This document shows, piece after piece, positions 26,827 through 36,176 of a DNA stretch of 64,000 bases. The position numbers and the translations under genes are program-made. The DNA lies in NCBI RefSeq assembly GCF_022179325.1, contig NZ_BPQQ01000010.1:1-64000 (forward strand), read 5' to 3'. Origin of the DNA: Methylobacterium isbiliense. GTDB taxonomy: Bacteria; Pseudomonadota; Alphaproteobacteria; Rhizobiales; Beijerinckiaceae. The first letter of the stretch is position 1, and the number at the start of each line of letters is the position of its first letter. Below the pieces are notes generated by a model. That model ran no database searches, was not told the DNA's origin, and saw only the letters and a program-made list of their open reading frames with translations.

Positions 26827-28131
26827 ATGCCCCATCCTCTCACGATCCTGCTGATCGGCTCCGGCGGCCGCGAGCACGCGCTGGCCTGGAAGCTGTCGCA
26901 GAGCCCGGCCTGCGGGCGCCTGCTCGTCGCGCCCGGCAACCCCGGCACCGCCGCCCACGGCACCAACGTGCCGGACCTCGCCGTGGCGGATCCTCCGGGC
27001 GTGGTGGCGTTCTGCCGGCGCGAGGGCGTCGGCTTCGTGGTGGTCGGCCCGGAGGCGCCGCTGGTGGCGGGGCTGGTCGACGCGCTGGACCAAGCCGGCA
27101 TCCCGGCCTTCGGGCCGAGCGCGGCGGCGGCCCGGCTCGAAGGCTCGAAGGGCTTCACCAAGGAGCTCTGCGCCGCGTGCGACATTCCGACCGCGGCCTT
27201 CGCGCGCTTCCGCGAGACCGGGCCGGCGCTGGCCTATCTGCGCGCGCGCGGCGCGCCGATCGTCGTCAAGGCGGACGGCTTGGCGGCCGGCAAGGGCGTC
27301 GTGGTGGCCGAGACCCTGGCGGAGGCCGAGGCCGCCGTGCAGGGCCTGCTCGGCGGCGACCTGGGCGCGGCCGGGGCCGAGGTGGTGATCGAGGAGTATC
27401 TCGCGGGCGAGGAGGCGAGCTTCTTCGCGCTCTGCGACGGCACGCACGCGGTCGCCTTCGGCACCGCGCAGGACCACAAGCGCGTCCATGACGGCGACCG
27501 CGGCCCCAACACCGGCGGCATGGGCGCCTATTCCCCCGCCCCGGTCCTCACCCCGGCCCTGGAGGAGGAGGTGATGGCGCGGATCATCCGCCCGACCCTC
27601 GACGGGATGCGGGCGCGCGGCACGCCCTTCCGCGGCATCCTCTACGCCGGGCTGATGCTCACCGCCGAGGGGCCGAAGCTCATCGAGTACAACGTCCGCT
27701 TCGGCGACCCGGAATGCCAGGTGCTGATGCCGCGCCTCGCCTCCGACCTCGTGCCGCTGCTGCTGGCGGCAAGCCGGGGCGACCTCGCGGGAGCCCTCGC
27801 GGGCGGCGCGCCGGACTGGTCCGCCGAGGCGGCCCTGACCGTGGTGATGGCGGCGCCCGGCTATCCCGGCCCGGTCGCCAAGGGGTCGGAGATCCGCGGC
27901 CTCGCCGAGGCTGAGGCCGCGGGCGCGCTGGTCTTCCAGGCGGGAACGCGCCGGGAGGGGGATCGCCTCCTCGCCGATGGCGGCCGCGTGCTCGCCGTGA
28001 CGGCGCGGGGGCCGAGCGTCCGCGCGGCGCAGGCGCGCGCCTATGCGGCCCTTGACCGGATCGACTGGCCGGAGGGGTTCTGCCGCCGCGACATCGGCTG
28101 GCGGGCGGTGGAGCGCGAGACGGCCGGCTGA
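26827..28131 (+). CDS. purD: Phosphoribosylamine-glycine ligase
   Basis: The second enzyme of purine biosynthesis, joining glycine to phosphoribosylamine with ATP. 434 residues. The N-terminal [16 protein letters not shown], the ATP-grasp segments [14 protein letters not shown] and [11 protein letters not shown], and the signature RFGDPECQ with [17 protein letters not shown] are all present. In related genomes purD lies next to xseA; here about 4.6 kb of accessory genes separate them. Confidence 0.96.
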   Translation: MPHPLTILLIGSGGREHALAWKLSQSPACGRLLVAPGNPGTAAHGTNVPDLAVADPPGVVAFCRREGVGFVVVGPEAPLVAGLVDALDQAGIPAFGPSAAAARLEGSKGFTKELCAACDIPTAAFARFRETGPALAYLRARGAPIVVKADGLAAGKGVVVAETLAEAEAAVQGLLGGDLGAAGAEVVIEEYLAGEEASFFALCDGTHAVAFGTAQDHKRVHDGDRGPNTGGMGAYSPAPVLTPALEEEVMARIIRPTLDGMRARGTPFRGILYAGLMLTAEGPKLIEYNVRFGDPECQVLMPRLASDLVPLLLAASRGDLAGALAGGAPDWSAEAALTVVMAAPGYPGPVAKGSEIRGLAEAEAAGALVFQAGTRREGDRLLADGGRVLAVTARGPSVRAAQARAYAALDRIDWPEGFCRRDIGWRAVERETAG

Positions 28132-28183
28132 CCCGGCCCTCAAGCAGGCGTCGTTCGGGTCGAGCCGTGAAGCCTGTTCTAGG

Positions 28184-28245
28184 CCTTTGATTCTGCCGCA
28201 TTTTCTGCGACGAACCGGCATCCACTTCGGCGGACAATGCTCTAG
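28184..28245. repeat. Dispersed intergenic repeat of Hyphomicrobiales type
   Basis: The AT-richer stretch contains GAACCGGCATCCACTTCGG followed by GGACAATGCTCTAG. This word order (AACCGGTATCCACTT then a CTCTAG-like end) is one I recognise as a short repeat scattered between genes of Methylobacterium and other Rhizobiales. Only this copy is seen in the window. Its function is unknown. Confidence 0.45.
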
Positions 28246-28277
28246 ATCCCGCGGGGTCCGTCCCGGAGACCCTGCTT

Positions 28278-29183
28278 ATGCCCGCCGACCTGTTTCCCGG
28301 CTTCGACTCCCACTGGATCGATCTGCCCGACGGGCGCTTCTTCGCCCGCAGCGGCGGTCCGGCGGAGGCGCCGCCGCTGCTGCTGCTGCACGGCTTCCCG
28401 CAGACCCATGCCTGCTGGCACCGGATCGCGCCGGCCCTGGCCCGGACCCACCGGGTGGTCTGCCTCGACCTGAAGGGCTACGGCTGGTCGGCCGCGCCGC
28501 AGGGAGATGCGGCCCACGAGGACTACTCCAAGCGCCGCATGGGCCAGGAGGCCGTGGCCGTGATGGACCGGCTGGGCCACGCCCATTTCACGGTGATCGG
28601 CCACGACCGCGGCGCGCGCGTCGGCTACCGTCTCGCCCTCGACGAGCCGGGGCGGGTGGCGCGGCTCGCCCTCCTCGACATCCTGCCGACCGTGGTGCAG
28701 TGGCGCCGCATCGAGGCCGATCCGCGCCTCTATCCGCACTGGCCCTTCCTCGCCGAGCCGGCGCCGCGGCCCGAGACCGAGATCGGCCGCGATCCCGACG
28801 CCTATTTCGAGGGCCTGCTGCGCGCCTGGACCGGCGACGGCACCCTCGACGCCTTCGCGCCGGCCGCTCTCGACCTCTACCGCCAAAGCTGGAACGTGCC
28901 CGAGCGCATCCACGCGGCCTGCGAGGATTACCGGGCGGGCGCGGGCCCCGACCGGGCCGTGGACGAGGCCGACCTCGCGGCGGGCAAGCGCCTCGCCTGT
29001 CCGGTGCTGATCCTGCCCGGCTCCGGCTTCGTCGGCCGCGGCGGCCTGGCGCCGGCCCTGCAGGCCTGGCACGAGACCTTCGCGCCGCAGGCGACCGGCG
29101 AGGCGATCGCGAGCGGCCACTTCGTGGCGGAGGAGAATCCGGAGGCGACGCTGGCCGCGCTGCAGCGGTTCCTGGCGGACTGA
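28278..29183 (+). CDS. Alpha/beta hydrolase, fluoroacetate dehalogenase family
   Basis: A 301-residue hydrolase matching haloacetate dehalogenases residue by residue: nucleophile D110 in GHDRGARVG, carboxylate-binding R111 and R114, acid D134 in LLDILP, halide-pocket H154-W155 in YPHWPF, W184, Y218 in CEDYRA, and general base H281 in SGHFVAEENPE. The well-studied Rhodopseudomonas enzyme has the same set at nearly the same numbers. Hydrolysis of fluoro- or chloroacetate to glycolate is plausible; an epoxide or ester hydrolase is less likely given the complete halide pocket. It stands alone between purD and the convergent dctD. Confidence 0.85.
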   Translation: MPADLFPGFDSHWIDLPDGRFFARSGGPAEAPPLLLLHGFPQTHACWHRIAPALARTHRVVCLDLKGYGWSAAPQGDAAHEDYSKRRMGQEAVAVMDRLGHAHFTVIGHDRGARVGYRLALDEPGRVARLALLDILPTVVQWRRIEADPRLYPHWPFLAEPAPRPETEIGRDPDAYFEGLLRAWTGDGTLDAFAPAALDLYRQSWNVPERIHAACEDYRAGAGPDRAVDEADLAAGKRLACPVLILPGSGFVGRGGLAPALQAWHETFAPQATGEAIASGHFVAEENPEATLAALQRFLAD

Positions 29184-29213
29184 CCCGAATCGGAAGGCCA
29201 AAACGGGTGCGCC

Positions 29214-29237
29214 CGCCGGCCGGGTCGCGGGCCGGCG
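29214..29237. terminator. Hairpin between convergent hydrolase and dctD genes
   Basis: CGCCGGCC at 29214-29221 pairs perfectly with GGCCGGCG at 29230-29237 around an 8-base loop, immediately beyond the dctD stop and 30 bp after the hydrolase stop. There is no clear T-run, so its strength as an intrinsic terminator is uncertain. Confidence 0.4.
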
Positions 29238-30575
29238 CTACGCGACGAAGTCGCTCCGGCTGAGGCCGTAGCGCTGCATCTTCTCGTTCAGGGTGCGGCG
29301 TGGCAGGTCGAGGAGGCGCATGGCCTCGGCGATGTTGCCCTCGGCCTGCCGCAGGGCTTGGCGGATCAGGTCCCGCTCGTAGGCCTCGACCCGGGCCGTG
29401 AGCGGCTGCGGCCCGCCCTCCTCCGGATCAGCGCCGGGCCGGTCGAGCCCGAAGGCGTAGCGCTCCGCCGCGTTGCGCAACTCGCGCACGTTGCCGGGCC
29501 AGGGGTGCTCGACGAGGTCCTGGACCAGCCGGGCGCTCAACGGGCGCATCGCGCGGCCGTGCGCCTCGGCGGCGCGGCCGGCGAAATGCGCGAACAGGAG
29601 CGGGATGTCCTCGCGGCGCTCGCGCAGGGGCGGGATGCGCAGCTCCGCCACGCCGAGGCGGTAGTAGAGATCCGCGCGAAAGAGCCCGGCGGCGGCCTGC
29701 TCCCGCAGGTCGACCTTGCTGGCGCAGAGGGTGCGCAGGTCGGCCGGCACCGCCGCGTTCGAGCCGAGGCGCTCCAGGCTGCGCTCCTGCAGCACGCGCA
29801 GGAGCGTCACTTGGCCGGAGAGCGGCATCGCCTCGATCTCGTCGAGGAAGAGCGTGCCGCGGTGGGCGTATTCGAGCTTGCCGACCCGGCGCTTGAGCGC
29901 CCCCGTGAAGGCGCCGGCCTCGTGGCCGAACAGCTCGCTCTCCAGCATCGTGTCCGGGATGGCCCCGCAATTGACGGCGACGAAGCGGGCCTCGCGCCGG
30001 TCGGAGAAGGCGTGCAGGCACTGCGCCACCAGCTCCTTGCCGGAGCCGGTCTCGCCGTTGATCACCACGTTGACCGGCGTGGCGGCGAGGTCGAGCACCT
30101 CGCGCCGCAGGGTCTCCATCCCCCGCGAGGTGCCGATCAGGCGCCCCTCGATGCCGCGCGCATCCGTGGCGGCGTGGAGGCGGCGGATGCGCAGGGTCAG
30201 CTGGCGCTTCTCGCAGGCCCGGCCGATGGCCTCGACCAGCCGCTCGGGCACGAAGGGCTTCTCGATGAAGTCGTAGGCGCCGCGCCGCATCGCCTCCACC
30301 GCCATCGCCACGTCGCCGTGCCCGGTGACGAGCAGCACCGGCAGGTCCGGATCCCGGGCGAGCGCGCGTTCGAGCACGGCGAGGCCGTCGGTCCGCGGCA
30401 TGCGCACGTCGCTGACGAGGATGCCGGGAAAACCCTCGTCGATCAGCGCGAGCGCCGCCTCAGGCGCCTCGTAGGCCGTGACGGCGTAGCCGGCGAGCGT
30501 GAGCCATTGCTCCAGCGCCTCGCGCACCGTCTCCTCGTCGTCGACGAACAGGACCCGTTCGACCCGTGCCGCCAT
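29238..30575 (-). CDS. dctD: Sigma-54-dependent response regulator, DctD-like
   Basis: A 445-residue NtrC-class activator. The receiver domain has D12, D13 and the phosphoacceptor D56 in SDVRMPR and a lysine in IEKPF. The AAA+ domain has Walker A GETGSGKE, the sigma-54 contact loop GAFTGA, and Walker B GTLFLDEIE. The C-terminal Fis-type helix-turn-helix (AEGNIAEAMRLLDLPRRTLN) binds enhancer DNA. The ATG at 30575 has GGAGG about ten bases upstream, better placed than a GTG three codons earlier. It pairs with the adjacent DctB-like kinase and probably activates the sigma-54 promoter at 35927-35942. Confidence 0.92.
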   Translation of the reverse strand: MAARVERVLFVDDEETVREALEQWLTLAGYAVTAYEAPEAALALIDEGFPGILVSDVRMPRTDGLAVLERALARDPDLPVLLVTGHGDVAMAVEAMRRGAYDFIEKPFVPERLVEAIGRACEKRQLTLRIRRLHAATDARGIEGRLIGTSRGMETLRREVLDLAATPVNVVINGETGSGKELVAQCLHAFSDRREARFVAVNCGAIPDTMLESELFGHEAGAFTGALKRRVGKLEYAHRGTLFLDEIEAMPLSGQVTLLRVLQERSLERLGSNAAVPADLRTLCASKVDLREQAAAGLFRADLYYRLGVAELRIPPLRERREDIPLLFAHFAGRAAEAHGRAMRPLSARLVQDLVEHPWPGNVRELRNAAERYAFGLDRPGADPEEGGPQPLTARVEAYERDLIRQALRQAEGNIAEAMRLLDLPRRTLNEKMQRYGLSRSDFVA

Positions 30576-30580
30576 GCCCG

Positions 30581-32437
30581 TCACGCCTCCGCGGCGGGCA
30601 GGACGAGGGTGAGCACGGCGCCGCGCGCGCCGTTGGCGGCGCTGAGGCTGCCGCCGAGGTCGCGCGCGATCTGCGAGGAGAGCGACAGGCCGAGGCCGAG
30701 CCCTTCGCCGGGCGCCTTCGTGGTGAAGAACGGGTCGAACACCTGCGCCATGTGCTCCTCGGGGATGCCGGTCCCGCTGTCGGCCACGCAGAGGTGCCAA
30801 GTGGACTCCGCGTCGCGCGTCGCCGTCAATGCGAGCTGCCGTTCGGGGGCGTCCCGCATCGCGTCGAGCGCGTTGACCACGAGGTTCAGGAGCACCTGCT
30901 CCAGGCGTACCGGCTCGGCCCGCACCACGGCCTCGGGCGGGATCGTGCAGGTCACCGCGACGCCGTCCGCGCGGATGCGGGCCGCGAGCAGGTCCAGGGC
31001 GGCCTGGGCCGCGGTCGCGAGCCGCACCGGCTCGCCGTGCGCGGGTCCGGTCCTGCGCGCGAAGGCCTTCAGGTGGCGGATGATCTCGGCGATGCGCTGC
31101 GTCACCTCCGTCATGCGCTGCAGGTTCCGGCTGACCGTCGCGGTGTCGCCGCGCTCCAGGAAGACGGAGGAACTGGCCAGGAAGGTGCGCAGGGCCGCGA
31201 GCGGCTGGTTGATCTCGTGGTTGATCGCGATGGAGAGCTGGCCGAGCGCGGCCAGCCGGCCCGCATGGACCAGTTCGTCCTGCGTCGTGCGCAACGCCGC
31301 GGTGGTCCGCTCCCGCTCCTCGATCTCGCGGCGCAGGCGCGCATTGGCGGCGCTGAGGTCGCGCGTCCGCTCCGCCACGCGCCGCTCCAGGGTGAGCCGC
31401 ATGGCCCGCTCGCTGCGCAGACGCCGCCGCCGCTGGCTCGCTGCGGCGAGACCGAAGCTGAGCGCCAGACAGGCGATGCCGGCGGCCAGCGCCGCGAGCA
31501 GCGCCTGCCGCAGCGCCGGGCCGGTCTCCGCGACGTACCAGAGCGTCCAGCCGAGATCCGGCATGGCGTCGCGCTCGACGATCCCGCTCACCACCTGCCG
31601 ACCGCCGGTGAGCCGGATCGTGCCCTCCGGCGCCTCCTCCAGCAGCGGGCGCAGATCGCCGTCGCCGTATTGCCGGGCCGCGCGGATGCGCGCTGCCTCG
31701 GCCTCCGGCAGCGGCCGGAACGGCCGGTACTTCCAGGCCGGATCGCTGGCCAGGAAAACCACGCCCGCCGCGTCCGAGACGAGGATCCGCTCGCCCGCCT
31801 GCCGCCACTCCTCCTGCAGCCCTTCGAGGTCGACCTTGGCCACGACGACCCCGGCCACGCCCCCCTCCCCCGGCACCGCCTTGCCGATGAACAGGCCGGG
31901 CAGGCTCGTGGTGGTGCCGACGCCGAAATAGCGGGAGGCGCCCATCGCCATCGCGTCGAGAAAGTAGGGCCGGTAGGCGTAGGAGATGCCGACGAAGCCG
32001 AGCGGGAGGTTCCAGTTGCTGGCGCTGCGGGTGAGCCCGTCCGCATCCAGAACGTAGAGGGCGGCGGCGTTCGAGACCTGCGCGATGGCTTCGAGCTTCG
32101 CGTTGACGGCGGCGACGCGGGCGGGCGCATCGGCATCGGCGAGGAGATCGCGCACCTGCGTGTCGAGGGCGAGCACCGCCGGCAGGTACTGGTAGCGATC
32201 GACCGCCGCACGCAGCACGGCCTCGGCGATCACCAGCCGCTGGCGCGACTGGCGCCGCGCCTGCTCGGTGCCGGCCTCCAGCGTGACCGCGAAGGCCGCC
32301 AGCGTGACCGCGAGGGCCGTCGCCGCGAGCGCCCACCGCCACAGTCCCAGCGCCCTGAGCACGGCGCGCGGGCGCGCGATCCGGCGCGCGACCGCCCGGG
32401 TGGCGCAGCCCGGCCGCCTCATGGCAGGTCGCCTCAT
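30581..32437 (-). CDS. dctB: Sensor histidine kinase, DctB-like
   Basis: A 618-residue membrane kinase. One transmembrane segment near residues 33-53, a ~260-residue periplasmic double-PAS-like sensor (with RPYFLDAMAMGASRYFGVG) and a second segment near 310-330 are followed by a coiled linker. The phosphoacceptor histidine is in INHEINQPLAAL and the ATPase boxes include VNALDAM, DSGTGIPEEH and GLGLGLSLS. DctB proteins sense C4-dicarboxylates. Its stop precedes the dctD start by six bases. The first codons lie in a 15-bp tandem duplication that creates two possible start sites (32437 and 32422). Confidence 0.92.
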   Translation of the reverse strand: MRRPAMRRPGCATRAVARRIARPRAVLRALGLWRWALAATALAVTLAAFAVTLEAGTEQARRQSRQRLVIAEAVLRAAVDRYQYLPAVLALDTQVRDLLADADAPARVAAVNAKLEAIAQVSNAAALYVLDADGLTRSASNWNLPLGFVGISYAYRPYFLDAMAMGASRYFGVGTTTSLPGLFIGKAVPGEGGVAGVVVAKVDLEGLQEEWRQAGERILVSDAAGVVFLASDPAWKYRPFRPLPEAEAARIRAARQYGDGDLRPLLEEAPEGTIRLTGGRQVVSGIVERDAMPDLGWTLWYVAETGPALRQALLAALAAGIACLALSFGLAAASQRRRRLRSERAMRLTLERRVAERTRDLSAANARLRREIEERERTTAALRTTQDELVHAGRLAALGQLSIAINHEINQPLAALRTFLASSSVFLERGDTATVSRNLQRMTEVTQRIAEIIRHLKAFARRTGPAHGEPVRLATAAQAALDLLAARIRADGVAVTCTIPPEAVVRAEPVRLEQVLLNLVVNALDAMRDAPERQLALTATRDAESTWHLCVADSGTGIPEEHMAQVFDPFFTTKAPGEGLGLGLSLSSQIARDLGGSLSAANGARGAVLTLVLPAAEA

Positions 32438-32445
32438 GGCAGATC
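32416..32445. repeat. 15-bp tandem duplication at the dctB start
   Basis: GCCTCATGGCAGGTC (32416-32430) and GCCTCATGGCAGATC (32431-32445) are adjacent copies with one mismatch. On the coding strand each copy carries a GAGGC and an ATG, so the kinase has two alternative ribosome sites and start codons in frame, five codons apart. Confidence 0.7.
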
Positions 32446-32660
32446 GCCTCCGGATGGGGCGGCCCCTCGGCGCTCCCCGGGACCGCGCGCCGCCCGGGCC
32501 TTACCCCGGCGCGTCGAGCCTGCCGCCTCGACCGGACCGCCGGCGGCGAGCGGATGCAGGCCACCGAGGGACGAGGACGCGATGGCGGGCATGAATGAGA
32601 CCCGTTCTGAGCACATGTCTGGGGGAGATCGGCCCGCCGCGGAGGGCGTGCCGTCGCGGC

Positions 32661-34319
32661 TCACGCGGCCGGATCGGGCACCGGGTCCTTCACCTTGGCG
32701 CGCAGCTCGTCGACGAGGACGCGGATGTTCTCCGAGTAGTCGATCGGCACCGCCACGAGGTGGACGCCGCCGGCCCGGAAGGCCTGTTCCAGGGTCGGCA
32801 CCAGCTCCGCGACCGCGTTCACCCGGTGGCCTTCGGCCCCGTAGGAGCGGGCGTAGAGCACGAAATCCGGATTGGTGAAGGTCATGCCGTGGTCGGGAAA
32901 GGCGTCCACCGCCTGTTTCCAGCGGATCATGCCGTAGGCGGAATCCTCGATGATCAGCACCACGAGGTTGAGCTTGAGCCGCACCGCGGTCTCCAGCTCC
33001 TGCGAGTTCATCAGGAAGCCCCCGTCGCCGCACACCGCGAGCACGCGGCGCTCCGGGTAGAGCAAGGCGGCCGAGATCGCCGAGGGCAGCCCCGCACCCA
33101 TGGTGGCGAGCGCGTTGTCGAGGAGCAGCGTGTTGGCGACGGCGGTGCGGTAGTTGCGGGCGAACCAGATCTTGTACATCCCGTTGTCGAGGCAGACGAT
33201 GCCGTCCTCCGGCATGACGTGCCGCACGTCGCGCACCAGCCGCTGCGGGGTCACCGGGAACCGCTCCTCGTCGGCGCGGTCGGCGATGCGGGCCAGGATG
33301 TGCTCGCGCAGCGGCAGCAGCGCGCCCGCCTGCGGCAGCCGGCCCTCCAGCCGGTCCGCGAGCAGCTTCAGGGTCGGCCCGAGATCGCCCACCACCTCGG
33401 CATCGGGATAGTAGACCTGCTCCACGTTGGCCGGCGTGTAGCTGATGTGGATCACCTTCTGGTTCGGCTGACCCATGAAGAAAGGCGGCTTCTCGACCGT
33501 GTCGTGCCCGATGGCGATGATCAGATCGGCCGCGTCGATCGCCTCGTGCACGTAGTCGCGCTCGGACAGGGCCGCAGTGCCCATGTAGAGCCGCGTGCCG
33601 TGGGCGACGGTGCCCTTGCCCATCTGGGTGGTGAAGAACGGGATGCCGGTGCGCTGCACGAAGCCGCCGAGATCGCTCGTCGAGCGCGGGCGGCTGGCGG
33701 CGGCGCCCAGCATCACCAGCGGGCGCGCGGCGGCGAGGATCATCGCGGCGGCGCGCTCGATCGCCCTGGGATGCGCGACCGGAATGTCGATCGGGTGGCT
33801 CGGCACCGTGGTGGCCTCGGCCTCCTCCGCGGCGATGTCCTCGGGCAGTTCGAGGAGCACCGGGCCGGGCCTCTCCTCCATGGCCACCCGGAAGGCGTCG
33901 CGCACGATGGTGGGGATCGAGGAGGCGGAGACGATCTGCCGGGCCATCTTGGTCACCGGCCGCATGGTGCCGATCACGTCGACGATCTGGAAGCGGGCTT
34001 GGCGCGCGGAGAGGATGCCCTTCTGGCCGGTGATGATGATCATCGGCATCGCGCCGAGATGCGCGTAGGCCGCGCCAGTGGAGAAGTTGAGCGCGCCCGG
34101 CCCGAGCGTCGAGAGGCAGACGCCGGGCTTGCCGGTCAGCCGGCCGTAGGTGGCGGCCATGAAGGCGGCGGCCTGCTCGTGGCGGGTCAGGACCAGCTCG
34201 ATCGTGGAGGTGCGCAGCGACTCGACGACGTCGAGGTTCTCCTCGCCCGGAATGCCGAAGATGCGCTCGACCCCCTCGTTCTCGAGCGCCTGGACGAGGA
34301 GATCTGATCCTTTGGCCAT
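32661..34319 (-). CDS. Acetolactate synthase-like thiamine-diphosphate enzyme
   Basis: A 552-residue enzyme of the acetohydroxyacid synthase family. The catalytic glutamate lies in LTRHEQAAAFMA, the FAD/phosphate region has STLGPGALNF, and the thiamine-diphosphate motif is GDGGFLMNSQELETA. The opening GSDLLVQALENEGVERIFGIPGEENLD is common in catabolic, single-subunit members; no small regulatory subunit lies nearby. GGAGGAGG precedes the ATG. Placement between the MHS transporter and the DctB/DctD genes suggests a role in the use of an imported oxo acid rather than valine synthesis, but acetolactate synthase activity is also possible. Confidence 0.85.
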   Translation of the reverse strand: MAKGSDLLVQALENEGVERIFGIPGEENLDVVESLRTSTIELVLTRHEQAAAFMAATYGRLTGKPGVCLSTLGPGALNFSTGAAYAHLGAMPMIIITGQKGILSARQARFQIVDVIGTMRPVTKMARQIVSASSIPTIVRDAFRVAMEERPGPVLLELPEDIAAEEAEATTVPSHPIDIPVAHPRAIERAAAMILAAARPLVMLGAAASRPRSTSDLGGFVQRTGIPFFTTQMGKGTVAHGTRLYMGTAALSERDYVHEAIDAADLIIAIGHDTVEKPPFFMGQPNQKVIHISYTPANVEQVYYPDAEVVGDLGPTLKLLADRLEGRLPQAGALLPLREHILARIADRADEERFPVTPQRLVRDVRHVMPEDGIVCLDNGMYKIWFARNYRTAVANTLLLDNALATMGAGLPSAISAALLYPERRVLAVCGDGGFLMNSQELETAVRLKLNLVVLIIEDSAYGMIRWKQAVDAFPDHGMTFTNPDFVLYARSYGAEGHRVNAVAELVPTLEQAFRAGGVHLVAVPIDYSENIRVLVDELRAKVKDPVPDPAA

Positions 34320-34435
34320 GGGCGGCCTCCTCCCATCGTGAATTCTGCTTGTTGGTGCCGAGAGCACGACCCATGGGGCGCCGTGGGGCGATGTTCCGGG
34401 CTCGTCCGTGCGGCCTCGCCATCCTACCTCGTCGC

Positions 34436-34465
34436 CGGATCCCGGCCGGCAAGAGCCGGGATCCG
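34436..34465 (-). terminator. Strong hairpin after the MHS transporter gene
   Basis: CGGATCCCGGC at 34436-34446 and GCCGGGATCCG at 34455-34465 form a perfect 11-bp stem with an 8-base loop, eleven bases beyond the transporter stop. There is no T-run. It should separate the transporter transcript from the downstream acetolactate synthase-like gene. Confidence 0.5.
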
Positions 34466-34476
34466 CCCGAGCGATG

Positions 34477-35805
34477 TCAATCGCTCATCCGGCCATTGCC
34501 GTCGAGGTAGCCGTACTTGCGGGTGTCGGGCATCCAGAGCGAGGCGGCGAAGGCCACCCCGGCCATCACGGCGACGTACCAGAAGAACAGGCTCTCGTTG
34601 CCGTAGGACTTGAACGAGAGCGCCACGTATTCCGCCGTGCCGCCGAACAGGGCGTTGGCGATGGCGTAGGGCAAGCCGACGCCGAGCGCCCGCACCTCCG
34701 CGGGAAACAGCTCGGCCTTCACCACGCCGCTGATCGAGGTGTAGAAGGTCGCGATGACCAGCCCGACCATGATCAGCGCGAAGGCCGCGGAGGGGCTGGC
34801 GACCAGCGAGAGCGAGGACAGCAGCGGCACCGCGCCGAGCATGGCCAGCCCGCTGAACAGGATCATGTTGTTGCGCCGTCCGATCCGGTCGGAGAGCGCG
34901 CCGAACAGCGGCTGCAGCAGCATGAACACGATGAGCGCCAGCGTCATCACCGTGCTGACCGACTTGAGGTCGAGTTTCATCGTGTTGACCAGGAACTTCT
35001 GCATGTAGGTCGTCATCGTGTAGAAGTAGAGCGAGCCTCCCATGGTGAAGGCGAGCGTGATCAGCAGCGCGCGCTTGTGCAGCAGGAGCGCCCGAAGCGA
35101 GCCGGCCTCCTTGCGCTGCATGGTGTCGTGGGAGCCCGACTCCTCCAGGCCGCCGCGCAGGAGGACCGCGACGATCGCGCCCGCCGCCCCGAGCAGGAAC
35201 GGAATACGCCAGCCCCAGGCGCGCAGCTCCTCGCCGGTCAGCAGGTGCTGCAGCGCGAACAGGACCAGCACCGCGAGGAGCTGTCCGCCGATCAGGGTGA
35301 CGTACTGGAACGAGGACAGGAACCCGCGCCGGCCGCGGCCCGCGATTTCGCTCATGTAGGTCGCCGCCGTGCCGTACTCGCCGCCGACCGAGAGGCCCTG
35401 CGCGAGCCGCGCCACGAGGAGCAGCACCGGCGCCATCACGCCGATCGTCTCGTAGGTCGGCAGCAGGCCGATCATCAGCGAGCCGGCGCACATCAGCAGC
35501 ACCGAGACCATCATCGAGAGCTTGCGCCCGCGCTTGTCGGCGAGCCAGCCGAACAGCCAGCCGCCGAGCGGGCGCATGAAGAACCCCATCGCGAAGATGC
35601 CGGCGGTCGCGAGCAACTGGCCAGTCGGGCTGCTGCTCGGGAAGAAGGCCGAGGCGAAGTAGATCGACGTGAAGGCGTAGGCGTAGAAGTCGTACCATTC
35701 GACGAGGTTGCCGGACGAGGCGGCCACGATGGCCTTGATCTTCTGGCGGTCCGTCGCCTCGGCGGCGGGGACTCCCCCGAGCACCGCGGGTGCAGCCATG
35801 GTCAT
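34477..35805 (-). CDS. MHS-family MFS transporter (alpha-ketoglutarate permease-like)
   Basis: A 442-residue, 12-helix proton symporter. Diagnostic segments are [16 protein letters not shown] in helix 1, the A-loop [29 protein letters not shown] and [12 protein letters not shown] in the central loop, all typical of the metabolite:H+ symporter family that includes KgtP and citrate or proline carriers. GGGAG precedes the ATG at 35805. A near-consensus sigma-54 promoter about 120 bp upstream and the nearby DctB/DctD pair suggest it imports a dicarboxylate or oxo acid in place of DctA. Confidence 0.92.
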   Translation of the reverse strand: MTMAAPAVLGGVPAAEATDRQKIKAIVAASSGNLVEWYDFYAYAFTSIYFASAFFPSSSPTGQLLATAGIFAMGFFMRPLGGWLFGWLADKRGRKLSMMVSVLLMCAGSLMIGLLPTYETIGVMAPVLLLVARLAQGLSVGGEYGTAATYMSEIAGRGRRGFLSSFQYVTLIGGQLLAVLVLFALQHLLTGEELRAWGWRIPFLLGAAGAIVAVLLRGGLEESGSHDTMQRKEAGSLRALLLHKRALLITLAFTMGGSLYFYTMTTYMQKFLVNTMKLDLKSVSTVMTLALIVFMLLQPLFGALSDRIGRRNNMILFSGLAMLGAVPLLSSLSLVASPSAAFALIMVGLVIATFYTSISGVVKAELFPAEVRALGVGLPYAIANALFGGTAEYVALSFKSYGNESLFFWYVAVMAGVAFAASLWMPDTRKYGYLDGNGRMSD

Positions 35806-35926
35806 GGGCGTTCTCCCTGATCGCGTTGCGGTCCCGCACGAGCTGCGGGGCTGACCTGCACCCCTGTCGCCCCCCAAGCCTTCGGCCTTGTGCGGGCGGC
35901 ATCGACGGGATGCGCCCAAGCCGAAT

Positions 35927-35942
35927 GGCAACCAGGATGCCA
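35927..35942 (-). promoter_or_regulatory. Near-consensus sigma-54 (-24/-12) promoter
   Basis: On the minus strand the sequence reads TGGCATCCTGGTTGCC. It matches the TGGCAC-N5-TTGC consensus at TGGCA and TTGC, has exactly ten bases between the invariant GG and GC, and is preceded by the preferred pyrimidine. It points toward the MHS transporter gene, whose start codon is about 120 bp downstream. Confidence 0.7.
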
Positions 35943-36014
35943 GCCCCGGCGATGAGAGAATCTACTTATTTGCCAGCGTGTTGACCGGCACCGGCGTCGC
36001 CGTCATCGGCAACA

Positions 36015-36057
36015 ATCCGCCGATCGTCCGCGGCGGATCGGCAGATTTCCGCCGATC
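36015..36057. promoter_or_regulatory. Cluster of inverted repeats, putative DctD enhancer site
   Basis: ATCCGCCG (36015-36022) and CGGCGGAT (36031-36038) form a perfect 8-bp dyad. GATCGGC (36036-36042) and GCCGATC (36051-36057) form a second dyad overlapping it. The centre is about 95 bp upstream of the -24 element, the usual distance for enhancer-binding proteins. The words GCGGAT and ATTTCCGC resemble what I recall of rhizobial DctD sites. It could also serve the divergent EamA gene. Confidence 0.5.
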
Positions 36058-36176
36058 ATCGGCCTGCGCCGCGGCCCCTGCGCCGGCGGCCCCGCGGGTC
36101 CCGATGCGGGTGCGTGCGGTTGGACCCGCATGCCGCCTGCCGCATAGATGCGGGGGTCGGCAGCCGGGAGCCAGGA

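Noticed and set aside
34320-34476. Possible sigma-54 promoter before the acetolactate-synthase-like gene (GGCACCAACAAGC)
   Set aside because: Spacing between GG and GC is nine instead of ten bases and the -12 TTGC is absent.
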